Of a stretch of 64,000 nucleotides of DNA, positions 1 to 12,600 are shown one piece after another. The notes below the pieces were generated by a model that was not told the DNA's origin, searched no databases, and worked only from the letters and a program-made list of their open reading frames with translations. The DNA lies in contig CM048852.1 of assembly GCA_026545225.1 (NCBI GenBank), positions 57,047,146 to 57,111,145 on the forward strand. The letters run 5' to 3'. The position numbers and the translations under genes were made by a program. Numbering within the stretch: the first letter of the stretch is position 1; every line of letters starts with the position of its first letter. Source of the stretch: Cornus controversa (lineage: Eukaryota > Streptophyta > Magnoliopsida > Cornales > Cornaceae).

Positions 1-284
1 CTTTCTCTGCTGTTGATGAAATTAAAGCTCCATTTGAGCTACCCTTGTTTATCCTTGATGAGATTGGACATATAGCTAATAGCCATTTCCTATTCTGTGC
101 TCAACTGCATACTGTGGCTAAATATTTTAGGGGACAAATCGTGTCATATCACGACCTTTGCGAAGATGGTTGAGCTCTTATAGTCTTGAAATCTATTCCT
201 CAACCGTAATAGTTATATTATACATTTCTGGTTAGCTGAGATAGCAGCATATTATTATTGTGTACTAGATTTTTGAAAATTAGA
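1..284 (+). promoter_or_regulatory. Upstream/5' leader region of the first CIPK gene
   Basis: AT-rich sequence directly upstream of the kinase start codon at 285. It presumably holds the 5' leader and part of the promoter, but I see no clear TATA box or splice site. The kinase frame stays open upstream to about 258 but has no ATG there, so 285 is the first usable start. The window edge cuts the promoter. Confidence 0.4.
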
Positions 285-1670
285 ATGGAAAACAAAGGGA
301 GCGTGTTGATGCAACGGTATGAATTAGGGAGATTGTTAGGACAAGGAACCTTCGCCAAAGTTCATTACGCAAGGAACCTTAAAACTGGTACCAGTGTGGC
401 CATTAAGATGATCGACAAAGAGAAGGTTTTGAAGGTTGGGATGATTGATCAAATCAAACGAGAGATTTCTGTGATGAGGCTGGTTAGACATCCCAATATA
501 GTGCAGCTTTATGAGGTTATGGCTAGCAAAACCAAGATTTACTTTGTCATGGAATACGTCAGAGGCGGTGAGCTTTTCAACAAGCTGACCAAAGGGAAGC
601 TTAAGGAAGATGCTGCCCGGAAATATTTTCAACAGCTGATCAGTGCTGTTGATTTCTGTCACAGTAGAGGTGTTTATCACCGGGATTTGAAGCCGGAGAA
701 CCTACTGCTGGATGAGAATGGGGATCTAAAGATTTCAGACTTCGGATTGAGTGCCCTTGCTGAATCTAAACGTCAAGACGGGTTGCTCCACACAACCTGT
801 GGGACCCCTGCTTATGTTGCTCCAGAAGTGATCAATAGAAAAGGCTATGATGGATCTAAAGCTGATATCTGGTCATGTGGGGTGGTCTTATATGTTCTAT
901 TGGCTGGCTATCTCCCATTCCATGATTCAAATCTGATGGAGATGTATAAGAAGATTGGCAAGGCAGAGTACAAATTCCCTAATTGGTTCCTGCCAGAAGT
1001 ACGCAGGCTGCTGTCAAAGATATTGGATCCAAACCCAAATACACGGATATCCATTGCGAAAATCATGGAAACTTCTTGGTTCCGGAAGGGCTTAGATACC
1101 AAATCCACAAGAATGGAAATGGAAGAGAACGAGCCAGCTATTATTGATGTTGTTGATGCAGTGTTTGGTCCTACCGGGGATAGCAGCACCACAGCAGAGG
1201 CAAAGCCTAGCAACTTGAATGCTTTTGATATCATCTCATTTTCAGAAGGTTTTGACTTGTCTGGTTTGTTTGAAAACAATGATCAGAAAAAAGAAGCACG
1301 ATTCACCTCCAAGCAGCCAGCCAAGACCATCATTTCTAAGTTGGAGGACATGGCCAAGCATCTACGGCTTAAAGTGAAGAAGAAAGACGGTGGATTGTTG
1401 AAATTGGAAGGATCAAAGGAAGGCAGGAAAGGTGTTTTGTCTATTGATGCGGAGATCTTTGAGGTCACTCCAAAGTTTCATTTGGTTGAGGTGAAGAAGT
1501 CCAGTGGAGACACATTGGAGTATCAGAAGATAATGAAGCAGGATATAAGGCCAGCTCTCAAAGACATTGTTTGGACCTGGCAAGGTGATCAGCCGCAACC
1601 CCTGCAGCAGCAAGAGGACCAACCGGAGCTACAGCATTCTCAAGTGATCCCGATGGTTGCCTCACCTTAG
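285..1670 (+). CDS. CIPK: CBL-interacting serine/threonine protein kinase, CIPK2/10/15/26 type, intronless
   Basis: Predicted SnRK3 kinase, activated when a calcium-loaded calcineurin B-like (CBL) sensor binds its regulatory tail; such kinases phosphorylate ion transporters and stress-signalling proteins at membranes. The 461-residue protein starts at the first in-frame ATG (285). The N-terminal kinase domain shows the glycine loop GQGTFAKV (19-26), catalytic-pocket Lys41, HRDLKPEN (132-139, catalytic Asp134), DFG (152-154) and APE (180-182, approximate), with the usual Ser/Thr/Tyr activation-loop residues. The regulatory tail carries the NAF motif [18 protein letters not shown] (from about 312) and, after it, the PPI region (about 338-376) that binds 2C-type phosphatases. 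Length is normal for the family and no break is seen. The single exon places it in the intron-poor CIPK clade. The exact orthologue number is an inference from remembered similarity to Arabidopsis CIPK2. Confidence 0.96.
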   Translation: MENKGSVLMQRYELGRLLGQGTFAKVHYARNLKTGTSVAIKMIDKEKVLKVGMIDQIKREISVMRLVRHPNIVQLYEVMASKTKIYFVMEYVRGGELFNKLTKGKLKEDAARKYFQQLISAVDFCHSRGVYHRDLKPENLLLDENGDLKISDFGLSALAESKRQDGLLHTTCGTPAYVAPEVINRKGYDGSKADIWSCGVVLYVLLAGYLPFHDSNLMEMYKKIGKAEYKFPNWFLPEVRRLLSKILDPNPNTRISIAKIMETSWFRKGLDTKSTRMEMEENEPAIIDVVDAVFGPTGDSSTTAEAKPSNLNAFDIISFSEGFDLSGLFENNDQKKEARFTSKQPAKTIISKLEDMAKHLRLKVKKKDGGLLKLEGSKEGRKGVLSIDAEIFEVTPKFHLVEVKKSSGDTLEYQKIMKQDIRPALKDIVWTWQGDQPQPLQQQEDQPELQHSQVIPMVASP

Positions 1671-2135
1671 GATCCAAAAGAAATGCAAGTTTCTTCTGGC
1701 TGATTGTAAAATGTAATTGTATTTATTTTTTGTAGTTTGTTGTGTGTTCTTATGAAGTGTCATTTTTCTGTCTCACATTGTGTTTTTAAGTTGCTGTATC
1801 TATACGAGTGCTTAGAGATGTGCAGTTACTCCATGTTCCTAATTATCTTTAATATTGGCCACTTATCTTCAAGCATCCAGGCAAAACACTAAGCAAGTTT
1901 AAATATTGTTTGTAATCTGTACTCCTTTTTTCTACATCAGATATCTATACCTCAGTTTTCACTCTTCTTCTTAGCTGTTAGTTCAAGTCATGAATGCTGC
2001 TTCATTTGCATGGTAGTTCCAGTGCCTACATACACCGACACATTCGCACAAGGGTAGGCTTATTTAAGACGGTGACGAGTCTCTTGCAAGTCCCTTTACA
2101 TGACAGCCATTATTAGCTGATCTGGATATATTGTA

Positions 2136-2178
<43 letters not shown>

Positions 2179-3319
2179 CAATGTACAGTAAATTTACATC
2201 AGACCTGTGTTGAAAAATTATTTACTTACTCATTCTTGTCAGTAGTACTCCAAAACCTAAAACTTATACAATAAAACATATGTCCCAAAGGAGCAGAACA
2301 ATTATGTACTAATTCCACTAATTAAGCCATAAGCTATATAGTATGTCAAAGGGCATCAATATTTATATGATAGTGACAAATGCAGGAATGGCCTGCCTCA
2401 GACCATACCCACTCAAATCTCCACCACTGATGTCATCATCAGAACCCAGACTAAAATCAACGGCAGCCCTACCGCCCACGCTGGTATCGACACCAACAGC
2501 GACATAAAAGAAAAAAATAGCATGCAGTTTTCAATGGCATTAGGCCCATCCCACCACCCTCTTGACCAGTCGATGATTCGATAAACGCTGTCACAGGCGA
2601 GGTAACAAGCAATGACCCAGGGTCAATTGCCAGCATCCCCACCGACACATGGACATATGGTTCTTGGAATTTGTGGTCCAAATTGTTATGTCGTGGGACT
2701 TCCAATGGTTTTTAAATTTAAATCACTCAAATGATGTTGTAAGCTAGAAATTGGTGGATGCCTTTATTTTCTATTGATGGAATATAATGGGTGGAAATTA
2801 AGAATCAAAGTGCCAATTTGAGTTTTAAGCACCTTAATTCCTTACTGCTTCATTGCATCAAATGATTCAGCGTCTCAAATGCCCTCAAATCTCTCCCTCC
2901 CCTCTTCAGTTAGGTCCAAATTTTTTGATCATATATACCTTTTCCTAATTTAAATTTTGTATCTTAACTAAGACTTGAACCCGTCCCTATTTTGTTCCGA
3001 AAGAAATATCTTTCTTTTTAAGGGGTTTGAAATATTAGTTACTCTAGTTGGTAACACAACAACTAAGTCTTTACCTCAATATAAATTCCCTTTTATTTTT
3101 ACTTCTTATTACAATAAACCATTTAAAATTCTAGGAAAGAAAAGGACCATGGAAGCCACACAAAACATTTAAATTTCTCCTCTTTGTCTGAAATGTTATG
3201 AATGCAATAATGCAAATAGCTTTGGCAACCAGACATATTCACCCAGATATCATATGACAAACCTTTAGCTATTGGTTATAACTTAAAATGCTTTGTAATC
3301 ACGCCTCATCTGTATAATG

Positions 3320-3360
<41 letters not shown>

Positions 3361-4740
3361 AAACACACACACACACACACTCACACTGTTGCTTGAGCTT
3401 CAGTGTGTCATATCAGAAGTGGTCTTGGCATTATGATTTATGAGTGTGCCTTAGAAGTACTAGTAGGAAAGGGGCCTTTCGAACAGGTTAACCCGTGAAT
3501 GCACTACTAGGTTCCTTTGTCATTTTCTTTCAAAGCTATTAGTGTCAACTGTGTCATCACTGTGTACATCGTTTGCTAGAGACTGGTTGCTCTCTCTCTC
3601 TCTCTCTCTCTCCTGCATATGATATGATTTTAAGAAATGACTGTTTACTTTTGAATGCTTGTTGAGTTGCTCGATTGGGCTAACTGTTTTTATTAATGAC
3701 TGATTATTATTACTTGTAGGATTAATAAACGTCCTAATTCATACAATTCAAAAACTTAATATGACTTTTCAAACTAAAAGGTTGATTTTTATTCTGAGAA
3801 GAGGTCAAATTCTAAGGTTTTCTAGGAGTTGGCAAAGTGTGTTATTGACCTTCCGGATGTAAACCAAATGGGTCTTTGTTCAATTTTGACCAACTTCCTT
3901 AAATGTTGCCCGAGATATTCTCTAACTTGGTAGGTATATATATATATATATATATACCGTCATATATTATAAGGTTATTTTCCGTGAAAGAGAGAGGAGG
4001 CTGTGGTCTTCCACCATAGTCTAAAGCCCAACAATAGGAAGAGAAAGGGAGTTGTGGGCCCACTATTTCACTAAATCAAGCTTAAAGTAAAATTACTAAA
4101 ATCAATTTTAACGTTTTCATAAAAATTGTATCTAAATCAAATAATGATATTCTTGAGAGTAAGTAAACCCAAGTCGGTATTTTTTTTTTTTATGTTTCAA
4201 GGTAAAAAAAGAGTCAAGGATTTAAGTTCAAGTGAGTGATTTTTTTTTGCCAGAGTTAAAAGAAATTTTGTTTCACTTAATCCCTAATGGAGAACTTATT
4301 ATTTATCCTATTTATCTCTATAAGTAAAATAAATGATATCCACTCAGTCTCCAACAGTTATTAAGTATCAAAATAGTAACTTTCATTATTAACAGTCATT
4401 TTTATTTGCACTTAAAATTTTGTATATACAAATAAATTATCTAATGTTGCAAATCAAACAAACAAAAACACATGCATACATACTATAATGGTTCGGTTTC
4501 GATTTGTTTAACATAATTGAACTGATTCAAATGATTTGATTATAAGAGAAAAAAAATTTTGAAACTGTAAAGTGTAGATTTTGGATTGGTTCAATTTTAA
4601 TTGCATTTTGGAATAATTGGTTTATTGTGCACTGCGCCTACCCAACCCAAATCTTTCAAACTCAACCGGACCGACTTCTCACCCGGTTCAGACCCATCCA
4701 ACGGTCCAATGGTCGCTTTATATGAAGAATTCATTACATT
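1671..4740. other. Intergenic region with simple repeats, no gene recognised
   Basis: The first about 150 bases are probably the 3' UTR of the CIPK gene (T-rich, with weak polyadenylation-like stretches). The rest is AT-rich and holds (AT)n runs at 2138-2176 and 3324-3359, an (AC)n run at 3363-3380, a (TC)n run near 3590-3612 and another (AT)n near 3934-3956. The short open frames here (for example 2469-2705 minus and 2975-3172 plus) have no recognisable domain. The end of the interval is the promoter of the next gene. Confidence 0.6.
3324..3380. repeat. Compound microsatellite (AT)n-(AC)n
   Basis: About 18 AT units run directly into nine AC units. This is a compound dinucleotide tract in intergenic DNA and likely length-polymorphic. 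Confidence 0.9.
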
Positions 4741-5311
4741 TCCTCATTTTCTTCTTTCTCGTCTCTCTCTATCTCTCTTATCCCTTTAAAATTTTCTCTC
4801 TCATCAATCATCATCGTCACAGTTTCTTCATTCTCTGGTTCAGATTGAACCGACAAACGACCACCGTCTCCGAGGCCGACACCACCACCGTCGTCTCCGC
4901 CGATACAAATACACAAATCTCTCTTATTAGTCAATTGCCGCCCAATCTGTAAGTGCCCTAATCACTCAATATCCATTCATTGAGATTGTGTCTTTCTTCT
5001 TCACTAGGTTTCGGAGCTTTTTAACGACAGCATTTCTTGAATCATAATTGATCTCTATAATCAGGCTCACCATTCTGATATTAATTTAATGTTCGATTAT
5101 TGGATGAATATTAGGTCATCTTACACGAATCGATTTGTTAGGGTTCGGAAGAATTGTATCTTGTTGGAATTCGATTTGGGCGATAGCGTAGAGTTGGGGT
5201 TTTCTATTGATAAAGTGGAGCTTGGAATTGCACAACTGTGATTGTCGATAAATTTTGGGGTTTTGTGTTATTGATTTTGATACGGGAAAGATAGGTGCGG
5301 GTTAGAGGATA
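4700..5311 (+). promoter_or_regulatory. Promoter, 5' UTR exon and 5' UTR intron of the NST1-like gene
   Basis: A TATA-like stretch near 4716 is followed by a strongly pyrimidine-rich tract (4738-4800), as often seen around plant transcription starts. A GTAAGT splice donor lies at 4949-4954, so a non-coding first exon probably ends at 4948. A weak acceptor AG near 5294 would join it to the exon carrying the ATG at 5312. The splice pattern is inferred from consensus only; transcripts are needed to confirm it. Confidence 0.55.
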
Positions 5312-8300
5312 ATGTGTATACTGTGCGTGATTCAGAAGTGGTCTCGGCGGGTTGCTACCATGCTTCCATGGTTAGTGATTCCACTTATTGGACTATGGGC
5401 TCTATCTCAGCTTTTGCCGCCGGCGTTCCGGTTTGAAATCACGTCGCCAAGGTTGGCGTGCGTGTTAGTGCTTTTGGTTACCCTCTTTTGGTATGAGGTT
5501 TTGATGCCGCAGTTGTCGGCTTGGCGGGTGCGGAGAAACGCCCGGCTTAGAGAGAGGAAAAGATTTGAGGCTATCGAAATGCAGAAGCTTCGGAAGACAG
5601 CGACACGCAGGTGCCGGAACTGTTTGACTCCATACCGGGATCAGAATCCCGGTGGGGGACGGTTTATGTGCTCGTACTGTGGGCATATTTCAAAGAGACC
5701 AGTTTTGGACTTGCCTATCCCGCCTGGATTGGGGCTCTCAAATTCTGGTATTTTGAAGGATTTAGTTGGGAGAAGTGGGAAGATACTGAATGGGAAGATG
5801 TGGGCTGATAATGGTTGGATGTGTGGTCAAGATTGGTTAGAAAATGGTAACTGGGTTGGTGGGTCTTTTGCTGGGAAGTCTAACTACTGGCGGAGGAATG
5901 GGGGTGGGTTTTTTAGCGGTGATGACCATTGTATGGCAGAGAAATCTTATTCCTGTGTTGTTATGTTTGCCTGCAAGATACTGATGGCTTTCTTCTTGAG
6001 CATTGGATGGTTCTGGAGAAAGATTACTAGGGTTACTTCATCTGGGGATGATGCTTCATTGGATGCAGAACAGAAGGGAATGTTGGATAAAAGAGGTGAG
6101 AATGGGGTGAATTTTTCTGAGAGTAGAGGAGAGAAAGCTCGCAGAAAAGCTGAAGAGAAGAGACAGGCTAGGATGGAGAGGGAGCTACTGGAAGAGGAGG
6201 ATAGGAAGCAGAGAGCGGAAGTTGCAAGGTTGGTGGAGGAGCGTAGGAGACTAAGAGATGAAAAGGAGGCTGAGAAAGATCGCGGCAAAGGTTCAGCTGC
6301 TGCCAGGGAAAAGGGGAGTAAGAAGGAAGCAGAAAGGAAGCGTCAAGAAAGAAGAAAGGAAAAAGACAGGGGGTCTAGTAAAAGCAACTCTGATGTGGAG
6401 GAACTGGATAGGAGAGTTGGTAAGGAAAGTGAGCGGAAGCGGGATTTTGACAGGAAGAGTGAGACTGATAGACGGGAACATCTCAGATCTGGGGCTGAAA
6501 ATGCCAAGGGCCATAGCATGGAGACAGGACATGGGTTTAAAGGTGCTACTGTGAACAATCCTGGCCGGGGAAATACTGGAAGTAGATACCTGGATCGTGT
6601 GAGGGGTACTTTTTTATCATCTTCTAGAGCATTTACTGGAAGTAGTTTCTTTGGAAGGGGTGCTAGTACTGCTACCATTTCAAGAGAAAACAAGCCTACT
6701 GGTTCTGTGGATCACATCCAAAATCCTGTAAAAGGGAGAATGTTATCTCAGGCTGAGCGTGTAAATGAGAAATCAAATATAAATGGAGATGATAAGAACA
6801 TCACCCGTCCTGTAAGTCATCTCGCTTGTTGGATTTCTACAAACTTCTGTTATTCATTGATTTTGTATCATTATCTTTGAAAGCATGCAAGGACATGTTC
6901 CTTATCATCCATCTTTATATGGAACCTTTCCTCATGCCATTCTTGCATTTTTAAGGACCATCGGTGTTACTTGAAATATGTGAGCAGTCACTGTTGTGAA
7001 GCCAAGAACATTAGAGATTAGCCATCTTACTGATTCTCATGTGTTCTATTATCTTTGTGACTTGATTTAAATTTTTAAGCCACTATATTAGATACTATGT
7101 TGATATTACTACTTTTTTAATTTTGGCCGAATGGATGCATTTTTCATCTAAGGATTTCAGGATTTGTGAGCCAGTGCCAAGAACATTAGAGATTAGCCAT
7201 CTTACTGATTGTCATGCATTCTTTTATCTTATAACTTGATCTAAATTTTTAAGCCACTATATTAGATACTATGTTGTTATTAATTCTTTTCTTTTTTTAA
7301 TTTTATTCTATTTTTCACGAGTGGATGCATTTTTCATCTAGGGATTTCAGAATGTGCCAGTGGGGGCTACATTTCATGATATTATGGTCTAGTTTTGGTT
7401 TGTTAAGTGCAATGAACTTGATTGTATCATATGTTTACATTGATCTGTCTATTGCAGGCACTTGTTGAACCACAACCAACAACGATCCCTAAAAAATCAT
7501 GGCAACAGTTATTTACTCGATCATCAGCTGTTCCTCTGCCCTCTAATTCAAATGTCATAAGTAGACCAAATGGTAAAACCCAAGCAGAAGCTCAGAGCCC
7601 TCCTTTCTCTGGTCAGTCATCGTCAATACAATTGTATGATAACCCTATTAATTTTGGACTGCCGTCACCGTTTACTTTACCTACTTCTCCTTATGGATCA
7701 ACGAGTAGTAGTACAGTTCTTTCATTTGCATCTGAAGGTAGCAGTACAGTTCTTCCATTAGCTTCTGAAGCCATATTTCCTCGCATTGGAGAGGCACCTT
7801 GTGAATTTTTACCAGAAGAATCAGACATTTTTGAAGACCCGTGTTATGTTCCTGACCCAGTTTCCTTGCTTGGGCCTGTTTCAGAGTCACTTGATAATTT
7901 TCAGTTAGACTTGGGTGTTGGTTTCAAGGACTTGGGGTTGGAAAAGCCTCGTGGCATAAAGAACATTTCTGCATCTTCTGAAGTCAACAGGCCATCACCA
8001 ATTGAGTCTCCAATGTCAAGGTCAAGAGTCTCTGATGAAAGGTATTCTAGCTCTAATAGGTTCCCAATTACTCCTAAGGCCCAGGAGGGTTTCTCTTCGC
8101 TGAAAGATAGTATAAGTAGTGCAAATGAGAAGGGAACGTGGCAGATGTGGAACACTTCTCCTCTTGGTCAGGATGGTTTAGGTTTGCTTGGTGGCCCAGG
8201 CAGCTGGCTTTTACCTGCAGAATTGAATGGATCACACAAGGAAGATGTTGTTCATCATACAGCTCATAAAACTATGGCATCACTGTTTACAAAAGATGAT

Positions 8301-11300
8301 AAATCCCTTTCTGGCACTTATTCTCCTCAGAATGTTTTTCTTGGCAATTGCCAAAATGGTGGGACTTTTGGTACTTCTCTTCCTAGTTCTGGTGACGATC
8401 CATGGTTACCAAAAAATTTATTTGGGCCAAGCGAAAACCATTTCTCCCTAAATCCTTCAGAGGAAATCTCTCGTCAGAATGAAATGATTTATGGGAGTCC
8501 AAGTGGATCAGCATCTAATCCTCCATTTGAGTTATCTCCAGCCAATTGTTGGGCCAAGTAAGTGCTTCTTCTCTGGATATCTTGCTATTCCAAACTGCTA
8601 TTTCTCTTCTTACATTTGGCCCATGAGGTAAAACAAGAAGTATTAGATGTGAAAATCTTCATTGTTGAAATGTTTTAGAGAGTGAATGTGTATTATATCC
8701 TTTCTGCTACCTTTTCTATTAGTGAGCTTTTGAGGCAGGTTTAAGTAGAAAAGTTATCTAATTTTTTAATGTCCGTGCAATGATTTTGCATGTTTTAGTG
8801 ATTTAAAGCATTTTAATGGGAGAGTTTAATTCCAAAATATTTAGAAATGAATGAAAGGAACATCCAACAACTAGATGGGTGAATTCTTATTTGTTACGGT
8901 GGTATCACATGTAAGATGATTGATGGAGGTACCAGATGAATTGGGCTAGGGTGGAAGCCTGTGAAGCTCATATACTTCTACAAGGGGGTCATAGCCATAT
9001 TTCATCCGTATTGAATAAGGATACTCTTAGGATATTTATGGATCATGCCTTTAAATGCATCGATAATTTTAAAATATGTTTCTCTATAATTTTGATTTCC
9101 TATGCGTCCCAAATATTCTGGTCACATCCGATACTTCTAAAATTTTAAATTGTAGCTTTTTCCAAGTATTACGGCAGAGTATAATTGTAAAAGAAGTATG
9201 ACAAGGGGTCCAAACTTTCTTCAGAAAAGAAAATTTGAGATTTAAGATAATATTATGTATAATTAAATCCAAAGTTCATGTCTATGCAACATAATTCTCA
9301 ATATTTTTGTCTTGATTTTTTATTATTATTATTTAAGGGAATTTTAGTAATAATGTATATGATAAATAATTACTTTTAAATTGCATTACAATTTTAATTT
9401 TATTTTTTAGTTTTTAGACACTTCCAAGGAAACTGAGAACTGCACATGGTAGAGTGTTGTTCACATGCTTGCTTAATCATGCCTTATTTCAACTTATACA
9501 TATCTAATATAATTTGTATCGTATTTACATAACTTCAATATATATACATTGCTGTGTTCTTGCTGTATTCGTTTCTATTTTTCAAGAATTTGTTGTATTA
9601 CCATCTATGTATCATGTCTATGTTGCGTATCCGTTGGGTGGAATGCAATCTTTTAAATGGGGGAGATACTGCCAGTAATAAGGAATCCTGATGATACATA
9701 TGCTCTTGTGATGTTTCTTCTTGTTTAGAAAAGAATATCAATTTGTCTTGTTGAAAGGATTTATTTTTAATACCTTTTGAGGATCTGTTGAGAAATGTTA
9801 ATTTAATTCAAGTTTTCTAAAAACAATGAATGGTCAATCCCTACTAATGGAATACATTAAGGCAAGAGGTGCTAAGTGCTTATAACCAATGGGCAGACAG
9901 TTCCATTGTGATTGGCTGCACCGAGCTCAAGGAGTTCCCTGGGTTTAGTTCTTAACAAGGTAGGCATAAGATGCATCAAGGTGCAGTGCACAATGAGGTG
10001 GCTTTGTGTCACCCTTGCTGTTATCTAATATGAATGGGTTTGCCTAGAGCAAGGTGCAATTCTTTTGGTGATGATTTGATGTCGGAGAGATGGAGAAATA
10101 GGTGGTAACACAAGTATAAACTCAAAGAATAGATATCCTCGCCACCCATAGGAATCCACCCAAGGATAAGCGTATAGATAATAAGAACAACTCCTTAAGA
10201 AGCGAAAGGATCCAATATCATTCAAATTCATCAGTTACTTTGTTGTACATGAGAAAGTGCTTAAACATGAGTACCAAACAAAGAACACCTAAAGAGACAC
10301 AACTAATTTGACTTAAAGCTAACTATATTTAAATAAGGTCACTGGGACTTGAAAGCTCATTTAGGTCTAAAAAATCAGAATAAAAAACTTGGAAGCTCAT
10401 TTGAGTCTGTTCGGACTCAGCTCGTTCGTTTGTGGTCTTGGCTCGGGATCTTGATGAGCTCGAAAAGCTGAGCTAAAGTTTGACTTGTACAAGGCTCATT
10501 TAATAACAAAAGTCGTTTGGGCTCGATTTGAGCTTGTGTTCAAGATCACTTTGGCTTCTTCATGAAATTATGAGAGTGTACAGAAGCCTTTGTTCATGAA
10601 CCTATACAAGTGTGTGTTTATGAATGTGTTCATGTGCCTATACGAGCCCATGTTTATAAACTTGTTCACGAGCCTATACGAACCAATGTTTATTAACGTG
10701 TTCATGAGCCTATATGAGCCTTCTACGAGTTTATGTTCATGAACTTGTACAAGCCTACATGAGTTCATGTTCACGAGCCAGATGAGTCGAGCCCAATATT
10801 ATTTAGGATCAGCTCGTTTACTAAACGAGTCTAGAAATCGAGCTCAAACTCTACTTGTTTGCTTAACGAATGAGTCCAAGCCAAGCTCGAGCTATTCATG
10901 AACAACTCGGTTCATTTGTGGCCCTACCTCCTACCCCATTGAAACTAAAGAAAGAAGAATGCAACAAACATGCATCCGGTAATGCTTATTTTTGAACTTA
11001 TGTTGAAAATGTTTTACCTAAGAAGCACAGACACTTCTACGAAAGTGCCGTGGCTATGTCGAACACCGTCATCAACAAGTATCCAACACTTCATGGTCGT
11101 GTCCATAATTTAAAAATAATTTTCATTATTTTAGACATTTGGCCGACACATTCTGGACACTCGACCAACACATTCTACACTCTTCATTTTATATAAATAA
11201 ACACACGATAGTTCTCGAAACAACATTATGAACATACATCAAAGTTACCAATCTCTTATGATTTAAAAATTGACATTAAACACATTTCACAACATGCAAT

Positions 11301-12271
11301 GAACAAAAATATAACTATAATAAAAAATTAGGAGAGTGATATCATATATAATATTATATATTCTTCTTGATATTACTTATCAAAAAAAAATATATATATA
11401 TTCTTCTTGATATTGAAATAGCTTCATCTTCTTAATTAAACTTCTATAATTGTCTTAGTCTATATATATATATAAATGAATATTTACATTAGTTGCATAC
11501 ACTCCTTGTCTCTGTCTTATTTTTTTCGAATTTGATGTGTCGGCATATCCATGTCGTATCGCATTTGTGTCCCGTGTCGGTGTCGGTGTCCTGCGTCGTG
11601 GTGCTGCACCTAGTATATGCAATGAAATGTAATAGATGCACACTTAAATTTAGAAAGCTCTATGACTATGAGGCATTTACTATAATATATATTTTTTGGG
11701 TAAAGCATTTGCTTTAATATTTTGAACATGCTCAGATTTCAAATCTTAAACTTGTATCTCATGTCTGCTTTAATGAAAGAAAATACCAACTGAATTACTG
11801 AAGTGAAACAGAATGGACTGGAATGGTAGGGTTGTGAAACCCTTTCCCCCCTTTATTTTGGACATTAATTTTTATGGGTGTCAGTGGAATGTTTTTTTTC
11901 CTCCAAATAGATTGGATCTTGATTAATCATCTTGTGTCGTAGTAGCTTGATGTTATACTGCATGCAATCTGTCATATAGGACAGTGAATTAATATTGGTG
12001 TTGGTTAAATTCCTTCTGGTCTTGTGCCTCTGAGAATTGTTTATTTGTAAGGTTTGTTGCCCATAGTTGAACTTGTTTCTTTGTCTTCTTCCTTTGGTGC
12101 GTGTGTTTAAGGGTAGTTGTCTGATATGCTTGTTCCATTTTTGTTTGTGGCAGAAAGGATTGGAGTGTGCAGAGTTCAGGAGAAGGCATTGGAAACTCGT
12201 TGACCTCATCAAGGCCTCATGTTGGTGGCCTATATTCCACCCCAGATGTACAGTCACTTTGGTCAGTTTGA
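5312..12271 (+). CDS. Membrane-anchored zinc-ribbon/coiled-coil protein ('stress response NST1-like'), three coding exons
   Basis: Coding exons are 5312-6811, 7458-8557 and 12154-12271, giving 905 residues. The first junction is phase 0 (GTAAGT donor after 6811, TTGCAG acceptor before 7458). The second splits a codon (GTAAGT donor after 8557, CAG acceptor before 12154). Joining them removes the apparent stops and ends in a short serine-rich tail with VQSLWSV. The protein begins MCILCVIQKW. It has hydrophobic segments at about residues 18-37 and 46-64, and a zinc ribbon with Cys101, Cys104, Cys120 and Cys123. A third hydrophobic segment (about 214-235) precedes a highly charged Glu/Arg/Lys coiled coil (about 272-355). 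The remainder is low-complexity and Ser/Pro-rich. A plant-wide family with this start is usually named after yeast NST1 because of the coiled coil. True function is unknown; endomembrane location is inferred. Met17 is a possible alternative start. Confidence 0.85.
6812..7457 (+). other. Intron of the NST1-like gene with an internal tandem duplication
   Basis: A 646-base intron bounded by GTAAGT and TTGCAG. It contains two diverged copies of a block of about 175-190 bases: one begins with GCCAAGAACATTAGAGATT near 7001, the second near 7176. Each is followed by a copy of GGATGCATTTTTCATCTA (7133 and 7323). Confidence 0.8.
10380..10926. repeat. hAT-like non-autonomous element remnant with GAGCTCG subterminal repeats
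   Basis: Many short copies of GAGCTCG/CGAGCTC and of GTTCATGAACNNGT-type words fill the segment, and the right edge reads TTTGTGGCCCTA at about 10915-10926. These are typical of plant hAT-type non-autonomous elements. Between about 10570 and 10770 a degenerate unit of about 30 bases (GTTCATGAGCCTATACGAGCC-like) is repeated in tandem. The left end and target-site duplication were not resolved. Confidence 0.5.
11020..11612. repeat. Dispersed GACAC/GTGTC-rich element
   Basis: The left end reads AAGCACAGACACTTC and the right end is rich in GTGTCGGTGTC, giving imperfect inverted ends. Related sequence occurs at about 16495-16695 and 60618-61365. Probably a non-autonomous DNA transposon; no target duplication was found. 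Confidence 0.45.
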
Positions 12272-12600
12272 TTGGAAATAGAAAGTGACTACAGTTTGAG
12301 TGACTTGAATACACCCCTCCTGAAGAGGAGAACGGCCTCTTTTGGAAGAGAGTTTAGATTACTCAATGCATTCCTTCTCTTCTTTTTAAGGGAGATTTAC
12401 TTACATTAGCATAATAGAAATACACATGGCATGCATGCTCAGGTACAGTTAAGTCGCAGTTTTTTTTTTCTTTTTTACTCCGTAGTTTCTAGCCTCCCAA
12501 GGGGAGGGGAGGGGAGGGGCTAGGGCTGTCCCGTCAAGGAAACGTTGATATTTGCTTAGGGGAAAAAGCTATACCGAGTGAACTCTCGTGTGATCTCAGA
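12272..12600 (+). other. Probable 3' UTR of the NST1-like gene with a G-quadruplex motif
   Basis: Sequence following the TGA at 12269-12271. It includes four runs of four guanines separated by single adenines at 12501-12519, on the coding strand. Where the transcript ends is not clear from sequence alone. Confidence 0.5.

Larger units (their letters stand above)
8558..12153 (+). other. Long last intron of the NST1-like gene, repeat-filled
   Basis: A 3596-base intron between the GTAAGT donor (8558-8563) and the CAG acceptor ending at 12153. It holds a hAT-like GAGCTCG-rich repeat (about 10380-10926), a GACAC-rich dispersed repeat (about 11020-11612) and AT-rich sequence. No internal coding exon was recognised. 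The reading frame is consistent across it, so the splice is well supported even though the intron is unusually long for the gene. Confidence 0.75.

Noticed and set aside
2469..2705. Minus-strand open frame of 78 codons
   Set aside because: No recognisable motif, no splice or promoter context, and short enough to arise by chance.
5947..6693. Ser/Leu-rich antisense and alternative frames over the charged coiled-coil part of the NST1-like gene
   Set aside because: They are shadows of the Glu/Lys/Arg-rich coding sequence.
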